Positions 18,107 through 28,602 of a stretch of DNA of 64,000 bases are shown piece by piece. How positions within the stretch are numbered: the stretch's first letter is position 1; each line of letters begins with the position of its first letter. Below the pieces are notes generated by a model that saw only the letters and a list, made by a program, of their open reading frames with translations, was not told where the DNA came from and searched no databases. A program made the position numbers and the translations under genes. Origin of the DNA: Emiliania huxleyi CCMP1516 (lineage: Eukaryota > Haptophyta > Isochrysidales > Noelaerhabdaceae); contig NW_005198966.1 of assembly GCF_000372725.1 (NCBI RefSeq), positions 2,176,114 to 2,240,113 of the forward strand, read 5' to 3'.

Positions 18107-19714
18107 TCAAGCCGCCGGCGCCGTCGAGGGCAGGCGCACAGGGAACTTCTCGCCGTGGCGGAGGTACACGTCTGGGTCCTCAGTGCTCCGCTTCAGCCAC
18201 GGCTGGTCGGGGACGGGCACAAAGGACGCGGCCGGCTTTGCGCGGAACGGGCACTCGCCAGCCTTCGCCTTCTGCTTGCGGTCCTGCACCGCCTTCGGGT
18301 ACTCGGAATCGATCCACAGGGCGCGCCACTCCTTGACAGGCATCGTCCACGAGCGGGCCATCGCCTCGTGCTTGTTCTTTGGCGGCGCGGAGTGGATCGA
18401 CTCACACTGGTCCGCCGGGTAGCCGAACTCCACGAAGAGCGCCTTGACGGCCGCCTCGAGGTTGCCGTCGTCCGTCGGCCGCTTCGCAAACTGCCCGGGC
18501 ACGATGTAGTTGTCCTTCTCGCCGCCCTGGAGGTACTCGATCTGTTTCGGGCCCGGGAAGCGGTCGTTCGTGATCTCGGCGTAGAGAGACTGCAGCGTCT
18601 GCTGGTTGTCGATGTTGAACCAGTGCACGGCGTTATCGACCTCGGGCGTCTCCCGCTGCAGAAAGTTGGGGTTCCAGGTGTGGTGCAGGACGGCGTCATC
18701 AGGCGGCTTGCCGTTCAGGCAGTTTGCGCCGCAGCGGTTGAGGGGGAAGCCGAGGCAGACGTTCCGCGAGATGCAGGGCGCGTTGTAAGTGGGCGCCTTC
18801 TTCGCGTCCCCGTTCTCTCGACTCTGGAATGCGAAGTTGAGAAACTCGTTCATCTGCTGCTTGGACGGCGTGATGTCCCTCTTGACCTGGCAGGTGTTCT
18901 CGCCGCAGAACTGCTCCTTGAACGGGAAGGCGCTGAGCACGCAGTTCCAGAAGCCCGCGAAGCCGCCGGTCTTGAGGCGGAAGTCGCGGATGCCGGTCGA
19001 CTTGGAGTGCTCCATGTTGTTGTACGGGTTCGGATTGACGATGCCTTGCGGCTCGAGCGTGCAACAGTTGAAGGGGCTGCTGGTGTACCACTGCTTGTTG
19101 GTCACATTCATGAAGTAGACGTTGATGTGGAGCTCGTCGAGGAAAGCGTCGACGTCACACTGGGAGTACTCCTTCCCGTCCTTGGTCCCGCAGACTGGCA
19201 GCCCGTTGGGCACCATGCCGCATTCTCTGTCCTCCTTAGCGCACTTGCGGGGCCCCGTCCACTTGTTGCCCTGCCACTCCTCGCCCCACGAGCCAGGGAA
19301 CCCAGCGTGCTTCCAGTTGGCGGGCTCATTCCCACCCAGGTAGTTGAAGTTGGCGGCGGTCGCAGCAGCGCCGACATCCTTGACGCCAATCGTTGCGAAG
19401 GCATCTTTGCACTGCTTCTGCGTGATGTGACCGGTCTGCGGGTCGGGAACGAGGTCGCCATTCTTGACCAGCGCCGCGAGGGCCGGGCAGGTGATGCGCT
19501 GCCACAACGGCTCGCCGACCCACTTACCCAGCGAGTCGTCGTAGTGGCCGAGCGGCTTGCCGTCCTCGGTCGTGTAGGGAGCGTCGTACCTCGTGACGGG
19601 CTTCTTCGCCGTGGCGCCACGGGCCGCGGCGGCGCCGCGGGCCTGGACCTTGCGTTCGGTGATGTAGCCCCGCGAGGGCTTGGCGCACGTGGGTGGCGTG
19701 AGAGGAGCGGACAT
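18107..19714 (-). CDS. Unrecognised 535-residue protein with a remote heme-thiolate peroxidase-like N-terminal motif
   Basis: I start at the ATG at 19714 (MSAPLTPPTCAKPSRGYIT). The frame is open further upstream, but only over simple sequence. Residues about 80-130 read ITCPALAALVKNGDL, then GHITQKQCKDAFATIGV. This resembles the CPxLNxLxNHGxLP...IT opening of family-2 (chloroperoxidase-type) heme-thiolate peroxidases, where the Cys binds heme. The usual N-H pair is replaced by K-N, so activity is uncertain. The rest has many Cys residues (about 16), Asn/Trp-rich blocks such as NEPANWKHAGFPGSWGEEW, and a WFNIDNQQTLQSLYAEITND segment. The frame is uninterrupted and base composition is typical of the window. 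No signal peptide follows the chosen start. The peroxidase link is a hypothesis. Confidence 0.55.
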   Translation of the reverse strand: MSAPLTPPTCAKPSRGYITERKVQARGAAAARGATAKKPVTRYDAPYTTEDGKPLGHYDDSLGKWVGEPLWQRITCPALAALVKNGDLVPDPQTGHITQKQCKDAFATIGVKDVGAAATAANFNYLGGNEPANWKHAGFPGSWGEEWQGNKWTGPRKCAKEDRECGMVPNGLPVCGTKDGKEYSQCDVDAFLDELHINVYFMNVTNKQWYTSSPFNCCTLEPQGIVNPNPYNNMEHSKSTGIRDFRLKTGGFAGFWNCVLSAFPFKEQFCGENTCQVKRDITPSKQQMNEFLNFAFQSRENGDAKKAPTYNAPCISRNVCLGFPLNRCGANCLNGKPPDDAVLHHTWNPNFLQRETPEVDNAVHWFNIDNQQTLQSLYAEITNDRFPGPKQIEYLQGGEKDNYIVPGQFAKRPTDDGNLEAAVKALFVEFGYPADQCESIHSAPPKNKHEAMARSWTMPVKEWRALWIDSEYPKAVQDRKQKAKAGECPFRAKPAASFVPVPDQPWLKRSTEDPDVYLRHGEKFPVRLPSTAPAA

Positions 19715-20501
19715 GGCGGAGTGATGGCGACACGCTATCTGCCCTAGGCCTAGCTCCTTCCTTTGGTTTTGCAGGACTAAGGCCCTGATCATCGTCATTG
19801 CAATTCGGGCGCGGCCTCTCAGCCCCCAGTTACATGTACATGTACCTCGCCAAAAAGAACCGATCGAAGCCAGCGTCGCTGCAAGAAGAAAAAATCCAAG
19901 AGAGGGGTCGGGGGGCGGGAGAAAGAATAAATCCTGCAGTCTTGGGGAACGGAACGGCACTGTCGCTGGTCTGGTGGGTGCCAGCTCGACTCTGGGGGGA
20001 CAATAGTAACTTTTTGAAGACTGCTCGGCATTGCCACGGTTTTCTTTTCGGGGGTGCCCGCGCCGCCTAGCTCTGCGGACGCCCCCCCCGCACCCATCTG
20101 CCTGGTGGATGGGTGTGGCGGGGGACTCCTGGTGGCTTTTCGTTACAAATTTACGGAATTACGGAATTACGGATCGACCCCCCCCTCCCTCCCCGTCCCG
20201 CGGGGCCCGGCCGTGAGACGCCGATCTACGAATCAAGTTGGGGCGCGGGCGGGGCCGGCGCGCGGCGGCCGGCGCGCGGTTTGAACATGCTCTTGTTAAA
20301 TTAAACCCCGCGGCAGCGCCTTCGCGGGACTGGGCCTCAAGAGATCGGCCGGAGACACACGTACACTTGTGACTGTGCGAAATGCGCGCGCGTGTGGGCG
20401 AGCCGAGCTCGCGCTACATGGGCCTTGAGGTCAATCTGTGCGGGCTGGGTGTCAGTGAGAGAGAAGGAACGGCTGCCGCGAGGCTCGGCGCCCGTCTTGC
20501 C
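19715..20501. other. Intergenic region, nothing firmly supported
   Basis: It contains a short direct repeat (TTACGGAATTACGGAATTACGG near 20,150) and GC-rich sequence. The upstream extension of the previous frame crosses part of it, but without a credible start or domain. Confidence 0.4.
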
Positions 20502-22406
20502 TCACACGAAGCAGCTCCACACTCCGATGCCCGCGAGCGCGACGCCGAGCGCGGTGATGCCGCGCGCGGCGAGGAGCTCGAGCTTGTCACCGCGAGAGGC
20601 GCCGCCCGCGCGGACCCGCCGCGCGAGAGTCTGGCCGAGCATGAGGCTCGGCAGCACGTAGCCGATCGAGGTGGAGACGAGGGCGCCGGTGACGGCGGCG
20701 ATGAGGCCGAGGTTGGTCAGCGAGATGGCGATGGCGGTGGTGAGGGCGAAGATGCCAAAGGTCGTCGGCACGCGCGCCGGCGCCTTCCCGAAGACCGACG
20801 CGAGCAGCGCCTGCGCCGAATCACGCAAACCGACGTGGATGAAGGGGTACGTGAAGACGATCTGCGAGCCGATGGCGACGCGCGCGAGCTGCGCGAGGCG
20901 GTCGGTCGGCGCGTAGTTGTTGAGGATGAAGCCGTCGCACGCGCCTCCAAAGGTGAGGAACCCGGCCGCCATGACGACGGCGGTCAGGGCGGCGGAGAGC
21001 GCGAAGCCTCCGGCCTAGGAGAGAGCGCCGTGCGTCGGGAAGGCAGGAGCTGTCAGCACGAGAGGGGCCAGAGGCATCCCGCCGTCAGCAGCGAGAAGCG
21101 GCGCATCTTGCGCTCCTACTCATTCGATGGTTAGATCATCGGCGGTGAGCGACTAGCGAGGAGGAGCGGCGCGTCGTTCGTTCCTTGGCGGGCGCTGCGC
21201 CGGCGCCGGGCGCGAGCTCCTTGTAGAAGTTGGGCGCGACAAAGTGGCAGAGGAAGGCGGAGGCGAGGATCGAGACGAGTACGAACACCTTCCCGCCGAG
21301 CACGAGTGACTCGGCTACTGGTGGCGGGGCTACTGGTGGCGGGGCTACTGGTGGCGGGGCTACTGGTGGCGTGGTGGCGGAGCGGGAGGGCGTTGATTGC
21401 ACACGAGCGCGTCGGGCGGGCGGTTGGTCACCGAGCGGTTGAAAGGTCCATGACCGCCAAACACAGTGGAGGGCATGGCTACGTTGTGGCGGAGCAGGGC
21501 GGAGGGCTGGGGAGGACGGCCGCCTTGGGCGAGAAGGCGAGAGCGCCCTCGAAGCGCGGCCGCAGCGGCGGAGGCACCGCGGCGTGCAGCGCCGAGCCGG
21601 GCCCGTAGGAGGACATGCGGAGGACCATGAAGGCGGCGGTGTAGAGCAGTCCGGCGACGCCGAGCGCCGACGTGAAGGAGAGCGCCGAGAGCGAGGGCAG
21701 CAGCGAGAGCGGCAGCGTGCCAAAGGCCGTCAGGGCGGCGATGGCGCCCGTCCGACTCGCGAGCAGCGCAGGGAGGCCCCACGCCTGTTCACAGATGTGG
21801 GGGTGTGAAGAGGGGGGGGGGGGGGAACCAGCAGCGAGGAGGGGCGTCGCGCCGAGAAGATGGAGGAGAAGGAGTCGCCGATCACCATGGTGTACTGGAT
21901 GCTGACCGAGAGCGTGAGCAGGCCGATGAGGGCCGGAGGCACCCACGACGACTTCTCGCCCACCTACGACGACGCTTCCGAGAGGGTGCCGAGGCGGCTC
22001 GGGCCACGGGCGCCCGCGACGACTGGCATCGGGCCGACTTGGACCAGGCCTCGCCCCAGGAGGAGGAGTCGGTGGCGGCGCAGACGCGGGCCACCATCGA
22101 GAAGCAGTAACCGGACACGGTGCCGGCGACGGAGAGGAGAGCGAGCGCCGGGACAAGGGCCGCGCGCGAGGAGCTGAAGGCGGCGAGGCCGACCGGTAGC
22201 GAGAGCACGCCCGAGCCGACGATGGACTTGACTAGGTTGGCAGTGGAGGAGGGAAGCGAAGCCTGGCCTTCGTCGGTCGCAGACGCGGCGAGGATGGCGG
22301 TGGAGCGGAGGCCGTCCGCACGCCGCGTCGATATTGCGGGCTTGGCGACTTGCAGGGCACTCGCGCCGTGCAGGGCAAGGAGGGCGAGGGAGCAACTGCG
22401 CAGCAT
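20502..22406 (-). CDS. AVT/SLC38-type amino-acid transporter, multi-exon, with a plastid-like presequence
   Basis: The ATG at 22406 begins MLRSCSLALLALHGASALQ, a signal peptide, then an Arg/Ala-rich stretch. The first exon continues with SLPSSTANLVKSIVGSGVLSLP, the opening helix signature of the Aa_trans (pfam01490) family, and a second helix. Further exons in other frames encode SSWVPPALIGLLTLSVSIQY (about 21,950-21,850), a helix-rich exon with GAIAALTAFGTLPLSLLPSL (about 21,790-21,470), LGGKVFVLVSILASAFLCHF (about 21,310-21,200) and the final exon AAGFLTFGGACDGFILNNYA to VALAGIGVWSCFV, ending at 20502. About ten membrane helices can be counted. One intron includes a G/C homopolymer (near 21,811) and another a GGCTACTGGTGGCG tandem repeat (21,310-21,375). 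A retrotransposon fragment lies just upstream of the start. Confidence 0.75.
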
Positions 22407-22449
22407 GGCCTGCAGATCGGCCGCCACGTTGCTGGGAAAGAATTCAACC

Positions 22450-23576
22450 AGCACTCTCTGTCCCAGCACACAGGTTCGAGGGGGCAATCCGAAAGGCGGC
22501 AGCGGAAAAGGGGAGGGAGATTAATAAGAGGCGAGAGGTTGACATGAAGGCGGTAGAAAAGCTGCTAGAGCTGACCCAACCCGAGACGGGGGGACAACCC
22601 ACACCGAGCGAGGGGACGGAACGACTGAAGGAGGAGGTACTCACGTGGGCAGCGTGCGAGAAGGCCATAAGACGATTCAAAAAGGGCAAGGCGGTCGGCT
22701 CGGACCTACTCGACGGATACCTACTGCGCATAGCAACGGAGGACATTCAAAGAGACTACTGGCGTCTGCTGGTAGAGATTGTCGAGAAGGAAGCGTATCC
22801 GAGGGAATGGAATGACTGGATTGCGATGCTAGCGATGAAGCCGGGGGAGGACCCGAAGGAGCTCGAACGAAGGCGCGACCTCTGGGTCCAGCCACAGTCG
22901 TTAAAAGGTCTCATGCGCATGCTCCTACCCGAATACGATAGAGCGTGCGCGAGAGTAGTCCCCGGATCGCAATGCGGCTTCACAGCCGGGAAGAACGCGC
23001 CAGCGCAGACACTCACCGCGCGCCTGCACGCAGAAGAGTGCATGATAGAGAGAAAGATGTGCGTGAGGGGATACATCGATCTCGGGACCTACTTTATGAG
23101 TGTAGTACACGAAGTGCAATGGAAGGTCCGAGGAGGACGAACCAGTGGAAATTCAGTTGTCAGATGTCACGATGCATCCGAAGGGGACCCCAGCGCCGGC
23201 ATCATCCGTAGAGGCACGAGTCTTCGAAGAGAGAGTGGACCTGAGCAACAACATGACCTGTAGGCAAATGATCGGAGTGGGAGTCAGAAATGTGGTCCTT
23301 GCGCGAGGGGAGCTCGATAGACTCGAGGGGCCAGGATATGCAGCAAGGAGGGCGGAGCTGCGCCGAAAGGCGAAAGAAGCCGAGAGAACAAGGGAACGGC
23401 AGGCGGCGGCGGCGCAGGACGAGGCGGAAGAGAATGACGCGACGGAGGAAGTGACAAGGGAGAGAACGACGAGAATGGGACGGCCGCGAGGTGGCATGAA
23501 GGTTGCAGCGAGAATCGGCGAGAGACTGCGAAAAGAGATAGGAAGAGGCAGACTCCCTAGGGTGGGCGACGGCTAA
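22450..23576 (+). mobile_element. Broken non-LTR-type retrotransposon reverse transcriptase
   Basis: The plus-strand frame (to 23263) carries the early reverse transcriptase blocks: AIRRFKKGKAVGSDLLDGYL (matching KApGpDgl), then WNDWIAMLAMKPGEDP (the I.KPG block), and SQCGFTAGKNAPAQT (the Q.GF..g block). Next comes RGYIDLGTYFMSV, where the usual Y.DL.KAFD is degraded: the second Asp is lost. No Y/FxDD catalytic block follows. Instead the frame ends and a charged 143-residue frame (23,145-23,576) continues in another register. The element is therefore inactive. It lies head-to-head with the amino-acid transporter, starting about 45 bases upstream of that gene's ATG, so it may have displaced the promoter. 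Confidence 0.7.
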
Positions 23577-23818
23577 CGCATCACACTCCTCTCCTTAAAA
23601 TCCCTGTGTGGTGGCGGCGCGCCGTTCTCCCATCCCTCCCTTGGGTTGTGTGTTTTCTTTCTTTCTTTTACACAGGTTCGACACAGGTACGCCACGGTAC
23701 TGGGAAAGAAGAATTGCCGCGGCCCCAAGGGCTTTACGGCCCTTTCCCTGCGAACGCGCACCCCCGGGGCTAGGGCTTTCTTGCCCGCAACCCGATCCCG
23801 ATCATCCGGCCCGCTGGG

Positions 23819-23950
23819 TGCGCTTCTTAGCTCCCCGGCCCTGGATGTGAGGCTAATGACTGCACTCCAAGTGCTCCAAGTGCGCATGCGCTTCTTAGCT
23901 CCCCGGCCCTGGGCGTGAGGCTGCTGACCGCACTCCAAGTGATCCACAAG
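23819..23950. repeat. Two-copy 68-bp tandem repeat
   Basis: TGCGCTTCTTAGCTCCCCGG starts at 23819 and again at 23887. Both copies end in GCACTCCAAGTG followed by a short variant tail. The copies differ at about six positions. It is intergenic between the retrotransposon fragment and the membrane-protein gene. Confidence 0.9.
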
Positions 23951-24180
23951 TGCCCCGAGTCAACGAGACTGCCCCACACAGCAGGCTGGAAGTACCTCGC
24001 CAGGCGCGGCCCGAGGTTTGGCCGCGTCGTCCGCGTCGGTAGCGAGGCCTCAACGCGGACCGAACAAACCAAGACACACAGACCACCGACACACCCAACA
24101 AAATCGGAGCGCGCGGCTCGTAACCAGAATGCACGGTGGCAAGTGTGCTTTCTCTCTCCATGCGCCAGAGTCGAGCGTCG

Positions 24181-25425
24181 TCACTCCGTCTTGCCGGCCG
24201 GCTTGTCCCACTTGTGGTTGTTCTTCGAGAACTTCGCAATGTCGCCGCCAAAGAGCGCCTTGAGGAAGGAGGCGATCCAGCTTGCCTGCAGCATGACGGG
24301 GACGAGGAAGACGCTGATCAGCGGCGCCGCGAAGAAGGGTGACTCGATGCACGTCCAGTCGGGCAGGCCGAAGAGGCAGTACGGGAAGAAGGCGAGGAAG
24401 AGGGCAAAGATGACGCCCGCCTAGATGCGGGGGGTGTCACGGGTCGCTGGTGGGTGCGAGGATGGGTGCGAGGGGGAAAGGCGGGGCAGAGCGCGAGGAC
24501 GACGCCTGGTACGCGAGGTCGATCATCGCCCACTTGTGGAGATCCTTCCACGCGAGCTCCTTGGTCCCGCTCGCCTCGACGAGGCACAGGCACTTATACG
24601 CGACAAAATCCTGGCCCGCCTGCATAGTGCCCACGGCTAGCACGATGAGGTTGATGTCCTTGAAGAAGTCCTGGCTGTCGGTGGTGCCGCCGGGCACGGC
24701 CTTCTCGGGAGGCAGGCCAAAGGCTCCGAGTCCGAGCCCGAAGGCTTGCGAGCCGGTCTGGTATACGCCGACCGTGAGCCAGAAGGAGACCGAGAAGAGC
24801 GAGAGGTATTTAAGCGGCGTCGCCGTCCACGGCGGCATAAATCTGTACCGGCAGAGCCAGAATCCCATGCACATCGCCACGAGTGTGTTGATGGCGAACG
24901 GGATGATGTAGGAGACCTGCAGCCGCCAGTCGGAAGCCGGCGGCGCCAGCTTCCAGTCGGTGACGTCGAGCATGATTGCGTGGTAGTTGAGCAAGCAGCC
25001 TGAGGAGCGCGCGGGATGGGCTGAACTCTCTACGTGTAAACACGGCGCGGGCGCGGCGCGGGCAGACCGATGAAGACATAGTGCGGGGCGATCAGGTAGG
25101 AGAGGATTCGGCCCAGAGCGACGTGGAAGGAGTCGCCCTTGACCTTGCGCAGCATCTGTACCATGACGATCGCAAGGAGAATGACGGCGCAGTAAACGTG
25201 GAAGTCAGACAGGAACTTCACGTACGGGTCAAGCAGCGGGTACCGGGCGATGATTGAGACTGGCACCTCGGGGTTTTCGCCGCGAATGTTTTTGGCAATT
25301 TGCTCGCTCATCCTGGCGCCTCCGCATGTGATGGGCGGCGTCTTGCCGCCCACATTGAGCCGCGACCAGGCTACCGCCGATCCGGCCTGCAGCGAGAAGA
25401 AGACGCCGAGCGTGCCGCGCAGCAT
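24181..25425 (-). CDS. Unrecognised multi-pass membrane protein in three exons
   Basis: Exon 1, from the ATG at 25425, has a signal-like start (MLRGTLGVFFSLQAGSAVA). It also has MSEQIAKNIRGENPEVPVSI and the helices FHVYCAVILLAIVMVQML and YLIAPHYVFIG. Exon 2 (about 24,994-24,490) reads NYHAIMLDVTDWKLAPPASD with helices VSYIIPFAINTLVAMCMGFW and LSLFSVSFWLTVGVY, then ALGLP-type loops and MQAGQDFVAYKCLCLVEASG. Exon 3 (about 24,421-24,181) reads AGVIFALFLAFFPYCLFGLP, PLISVFLVPVMLQASWIASF and the polar tail NHKWDKPAGKTE before TGA. All three join in a consistent topology of about seven helices. A His in LGR..SYLIAPHY and another in NYHAI might bind a cofactor, but I cannot match a family. Start and stop are clear; splice borders are approximate. 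Confidence 0.65.
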
Positions 25426-25523
25426 GTGTGGGCTTGGGCTTCACGGACGTCTCCGGCAATCGCTGGCGGCCGGGCCCCGTACCCCCCTACTCGAGTACCG
25501 AGGTCTCGTGCTTGGGGACAAAG

Positions 25524-25707
25524 TACAGGTCAGCCGAATTTAAGATTTGAAGGCGGGGCGGCCGTGAGCTGTAAAATCTTGAAAATGTGTGAATTTACAG
25601 CTAAAATCTTGCGAAAATGCGCTCCAGAGCTCTAAAATCTTGGTCTAAAATCTGAAAATCGCCGGCCTGCGGCCGGCCTCTAAAATCTTAAATTCGGCGG
25701 ACTTGTA
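25524..25707. mobile_element. MITE-like element with 25-bp terminal inverted repeats
   Basis: The 25 bases at 25524-25548 and the reverse complement of 25683-25707 match at 23 positions, with 16 contiguous (GCCGAATTTAAGATTT). The roughly 184-bp element is AT-richer than its surroundings. It contains three or more internal copies of TAAAATCTTG and a small palindrome, GCCGGCCTGCGGCCGGC. It has no coding capacity. I cannot define a target-site duplication with confidence. It lies just upstream of the membrane-protein gene. Confidence 0.7.
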
Positions 25708-25901
25708 GTGTGCATCCACCCATTATTGTGTGTACTAACACACACACACGAGAAAGCAACTCCTCGCAGTAGGTGGGCGCCTTTGCTGTAAATCTTCGAA
25801 CGAAGCATGGAGCATGGGGGCAAGGATTCGCCGTTCCTGCGATCTTACGCAACGCCGGTGCCGGTACCCGTGGTAGGTATGCCATCACAGTGACAGTCAC
25901 A

Positions 25902-26190
25902 TCAATCAACGTCGCAAAGGCGGTACGTGTTGGACACTAGGTCCTGCTGCGAGCACCACCAGCCCACGGCTGAGGACCAAACTGCTTGTCCTGAGAGAGT
26001 AGCGGAGCAGTCCCGGATGGACACCAACTTATCAGAGAGGTTCGTGCAGCTCTGCTCCCCCAGCGCGCACGTGTCGCTGCCAGTCTGCCAGGAGCCGCCA
26101 GCTCGCTTGCACACCTTCCGCGCGCCCAGGATCGAGGTGCACGCTGCCGAAGCAGTGTCGTCCCCCCTCTCCCCGACGGCGATGGCGGTG
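25902..26190 (-). CDS. Possible last exon of a Cys-rich protein
   Basis: The minus-strand frame reads CTSILGARKVCKRAGGSWQT, then CALGEQSC, RDCSATLSGQ, GWWCSQQDL and YRLCDVD before the stop. Eight Cys residues in about 85 positions, with hydrophilic spacing, suggest a disulfide-bonded extracellular domain. No ATG opens it, so it would be a 3' exon. No upstream exon is recognised. Confidence is low and no family is assigned. Confidence 0.3.
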
Positions 26191-26674
26191 TGACCGATTG
26201 AGCTACAAGAGGAGCTTGTTCAGCAGGATCCGGGATAGTCAGATGCACTACCTCACTGGGCCTCCGCCCCGCTCAGCATTATATCAGGAGGTGCCAAAGC
26301 AGCAGCATCTCAATGAGGTGAGCGTCGTCTTCTTTCGGCCGTCCAACATAAAAATAAAACCTGGGGGGCCCAGGACCAGCCTGGACGGGGCACAAACGCC
26401 AGAGACACGGCACACGGGGAGCACGCCAACACACACGTTGTTGCTTGCGCTGCGCGGTTTTCGCGGCCGTCCTTTGACGTCCGTCCGCGCGCCGCCGCGC
26501 GCCCGTCGGGGTGGTGGGCGCCGATTCAATCCAGGCGGTTTTGGCGGAGAGGGATTTTAACGAAAGTAGTGTGGGGCCGCGGCCAGGTTTTTCTTTCCGG
26601 CCTTCAGCCAGGGGCAGGCGCCGGCCCGCCTCGACTGACACCAGGCAGACCGCCCGACCTGCGATCGCAGCCGC
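26191..26674. other. Intergenic region upstream of the DNA ligase gene
   Basis: No gene is supported. It should include the ligase promoter. A tRNA-like word on the minus strand near 26,195 was examined and rejected. Confidence 0.4.
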
Positions 26675-28359
26675 ATGGCGCTCGCCGCCGGCGACGTCGT
26701 CCGAATCTTTGGCCTCACTTCGGAAAGGGGCCAAGAGCTGAACGGGAGAGAGGCGACCGTCGAGACTGTCGGCGAGCGGTGCATCCTCAGGCTGGAGACC
26801 GGCGGTGAGCCCTCAGACAAGCGGCTTGCTGTCCCAGAGAGGAAGTTGGTCCGCGCCGGCGAGTACGACTCGGACGACGGATGGTGCGCTCAAAAGGTGG
26901 CGGCGCGACCGCGGCCGGCGGCAGCATCGTCGGCGGCAGCATCGTCGTCGGCAGCCGCAGCAGCAGCAAGCGGAGGCCCAGGGGCGGGCGCGGGCGCAGC
27001 GCCGGAAGAGGGGATGCGACGGACTAGCTGCTTCCTGAACGGCAGCTTCGTGGCGGCTTCGAGCGGCGGCTCGTCGTCGAGCTTTGAGTGCACGCTCGAC
27101 TCCTCGTGGGCGGCCGGCGATCTGCTGCACCAGCGCGTGAAGTTCATCGGACCCCAGCGCACTGGTAGCTACGGGACAGCGGTGCGGTGGGACGCCCAGG
27201 CGGCGAAGTACGCGGTGAACCTGGAGCCGACCTATCGTGGCGTGACCATCTACGAGACGCCGTGCAACCTCGAGGCGGCGGATTCCACCGTCTCGCAGGC
27301 TCACAAGCAAGACCAGCGGTGGAAGGTGGATAAGGCGCGCGAGGAGAGGTGCGGCATCTTTGCCCTCGCGGTGGCCCTCCGGCCCGGCGTCGACAACCTC
27401 CGCGGCTTCGTGGCGATGGAGAAGTTTGACGGCTTCCGCTCGCTGTGGGACGGCACCGTGTTTCGCATGCGCGGCATCCAGGGCGGGGCGGAGCGGCGGG
27501 TGAAGCCTCCGCCGGAGCTGGCCTCCCTGCTGCCGACCGACCTCAAGCTCGACGGAGAGCTGTGGAGCGGGCGCGGCTGCTTCTCCGCCGTGAGCAAGGT
27601 CTGGTCCGACTTCGACGGGGTCTCCTTCGCGGTGTACGACGCGCCCGAAGTGGCCGGCGGCTTCCTCGCCCGCCTCGCGGCGGCAGACGAGGCGATCGCT
27701 GCCGTCGCGCGATCGCGAGGTCTCGAGCCGACGCCACCGTTCGCTCCGGCCCGTGCGCCGCCGGCGGCGCGCTGTTTCGTGGTTGGCGCGGTCCGGTGCG
27801 AGGAGGAGGCGGTCGTGAAGCGGCTGATGGAGGCGGTGCTGGCGGAGGGCGGCGAGGGGCTCGTGCTGCGGCGGGCGCTGTCGCGGCACCGAAGGGGCCG
27901 CTCCCGCGATGTGCTCAAGGTGAAGGAGTGGCTGGACGCGGAGGCGGAGGTGCTGGGCACCAACATGGGCGACGGCACCTCTGTGCGCGCCTCGCTGCGC
28001 CTCAAAGTGATCGGGAACAGCTCCGACTGCAGGGTGACTCCCGGCACGGTCTTCTCGTGCTCTTGGGACTGGAAGGCGAAGCCCATCCCCTCCGGCACCA
28101 CCGTCACGTTCAAGCGCGACTCGCCCTCGCGCAGGCGGCCTCCTCGCGTGAGCGGCGCCCTTTCACAGCGCGTCGTGTGAACAGGTTCGCCGCCCCCTTG
28201 GGCGACGGCAAGCCGCGCTTTCCAGGCATCATCGGCATCGGCGAGGAATACGGGCGGGAGCTGCAGCGAGCGCGTGCTGCCGCCCGAGCGGCCAGTGCGG
28301 CCGGTGGGAGCGGCGAGCACGGAGCAGGCGGAGCGGCCGTTGACAATTTGTGGCGCTAG
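26675..28359 (+). CDS. ATP-dependent DNA ligase of the small (LigB/viral-like) type with an extended N-terminus
   Basis: The enzyme seals DNA nicks through a lysyl-AMP intermediate. The ATG at 26675 opens a 240-residue extension with two SH3/Tudor-like segments (GDVVRIFGL...ATVETV and QRVKFIGPQRTGSYGTAVRW) separated by an Ala/Ser/Gly linker. The nucleotidyltransferase core follows. Motif I is MEKFDGFRSLWDG with Lys250 as nucleophile, motif III is LDGELW (Glu295), then SFAVYDAP, motif IV EGGEGLVLR and motif V VLKVKEW. The OB domain starts with DAEAEVLG and has GTTVTFK. The frame meets a stop at 28180, but a short intron of about 37 bases (28148-28184, GTGAGCGGCG to GTGAACAG) leads to DGKPRFPGIIGI, the family's terminal strand, ending at 28359. 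The joining phase needs checking. Family assignment is strong. Confidence 0.88.
28148..28184 (+). repeat. Minimal intron carrying the GTGARC...GTGAACAG module
   Basis: Within the ligase gene, GTGAGCGGCGCCCTTTCACA lies at the 5' side and GTGTGAACAG at the 3' side. TTTCAC can pair with GTGAA. This is one instance of the module described at 42.8, 60.7 and 61.9 kb. Confidence 0.6.
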
Positions 28360-28602
28360 GTTTGGTACATGAGAGGCAAAGGTGTACGTTCCTACGTCTG
28401 ATGAGCATGAGGTTGCCGGCAGCTAGAGCTGCCGATCCCATGTTCCATCGCTATCGTCGCTTGTGTCACAGCTAGTGCCGGTCTGTGGTGAGCGCGTGTG
28501 AGGTGTGTGAGCACAGCATCTCGGCGGTGTGCCGCCGACCAATAATTAAGTCTTTTCCATCGGCATCCGGTAAGACAAGCAAAAACAGCGAACGTAACAG
28601 CC
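28360..28602. other. Convergent intergenic region between ligase and cupin genes
   Basis: The two genes end towards each other here. Nothing else is recognised. Confidence 0.5.

Noticed and set aside
26190..26225. tRNA-like word on the minus strand (TAGCTCAATCGGTCA)
   Set aside because: It resembles a D-arm, but the D stem does not close, and no anticodon arm or T-loop follows at the right distance.
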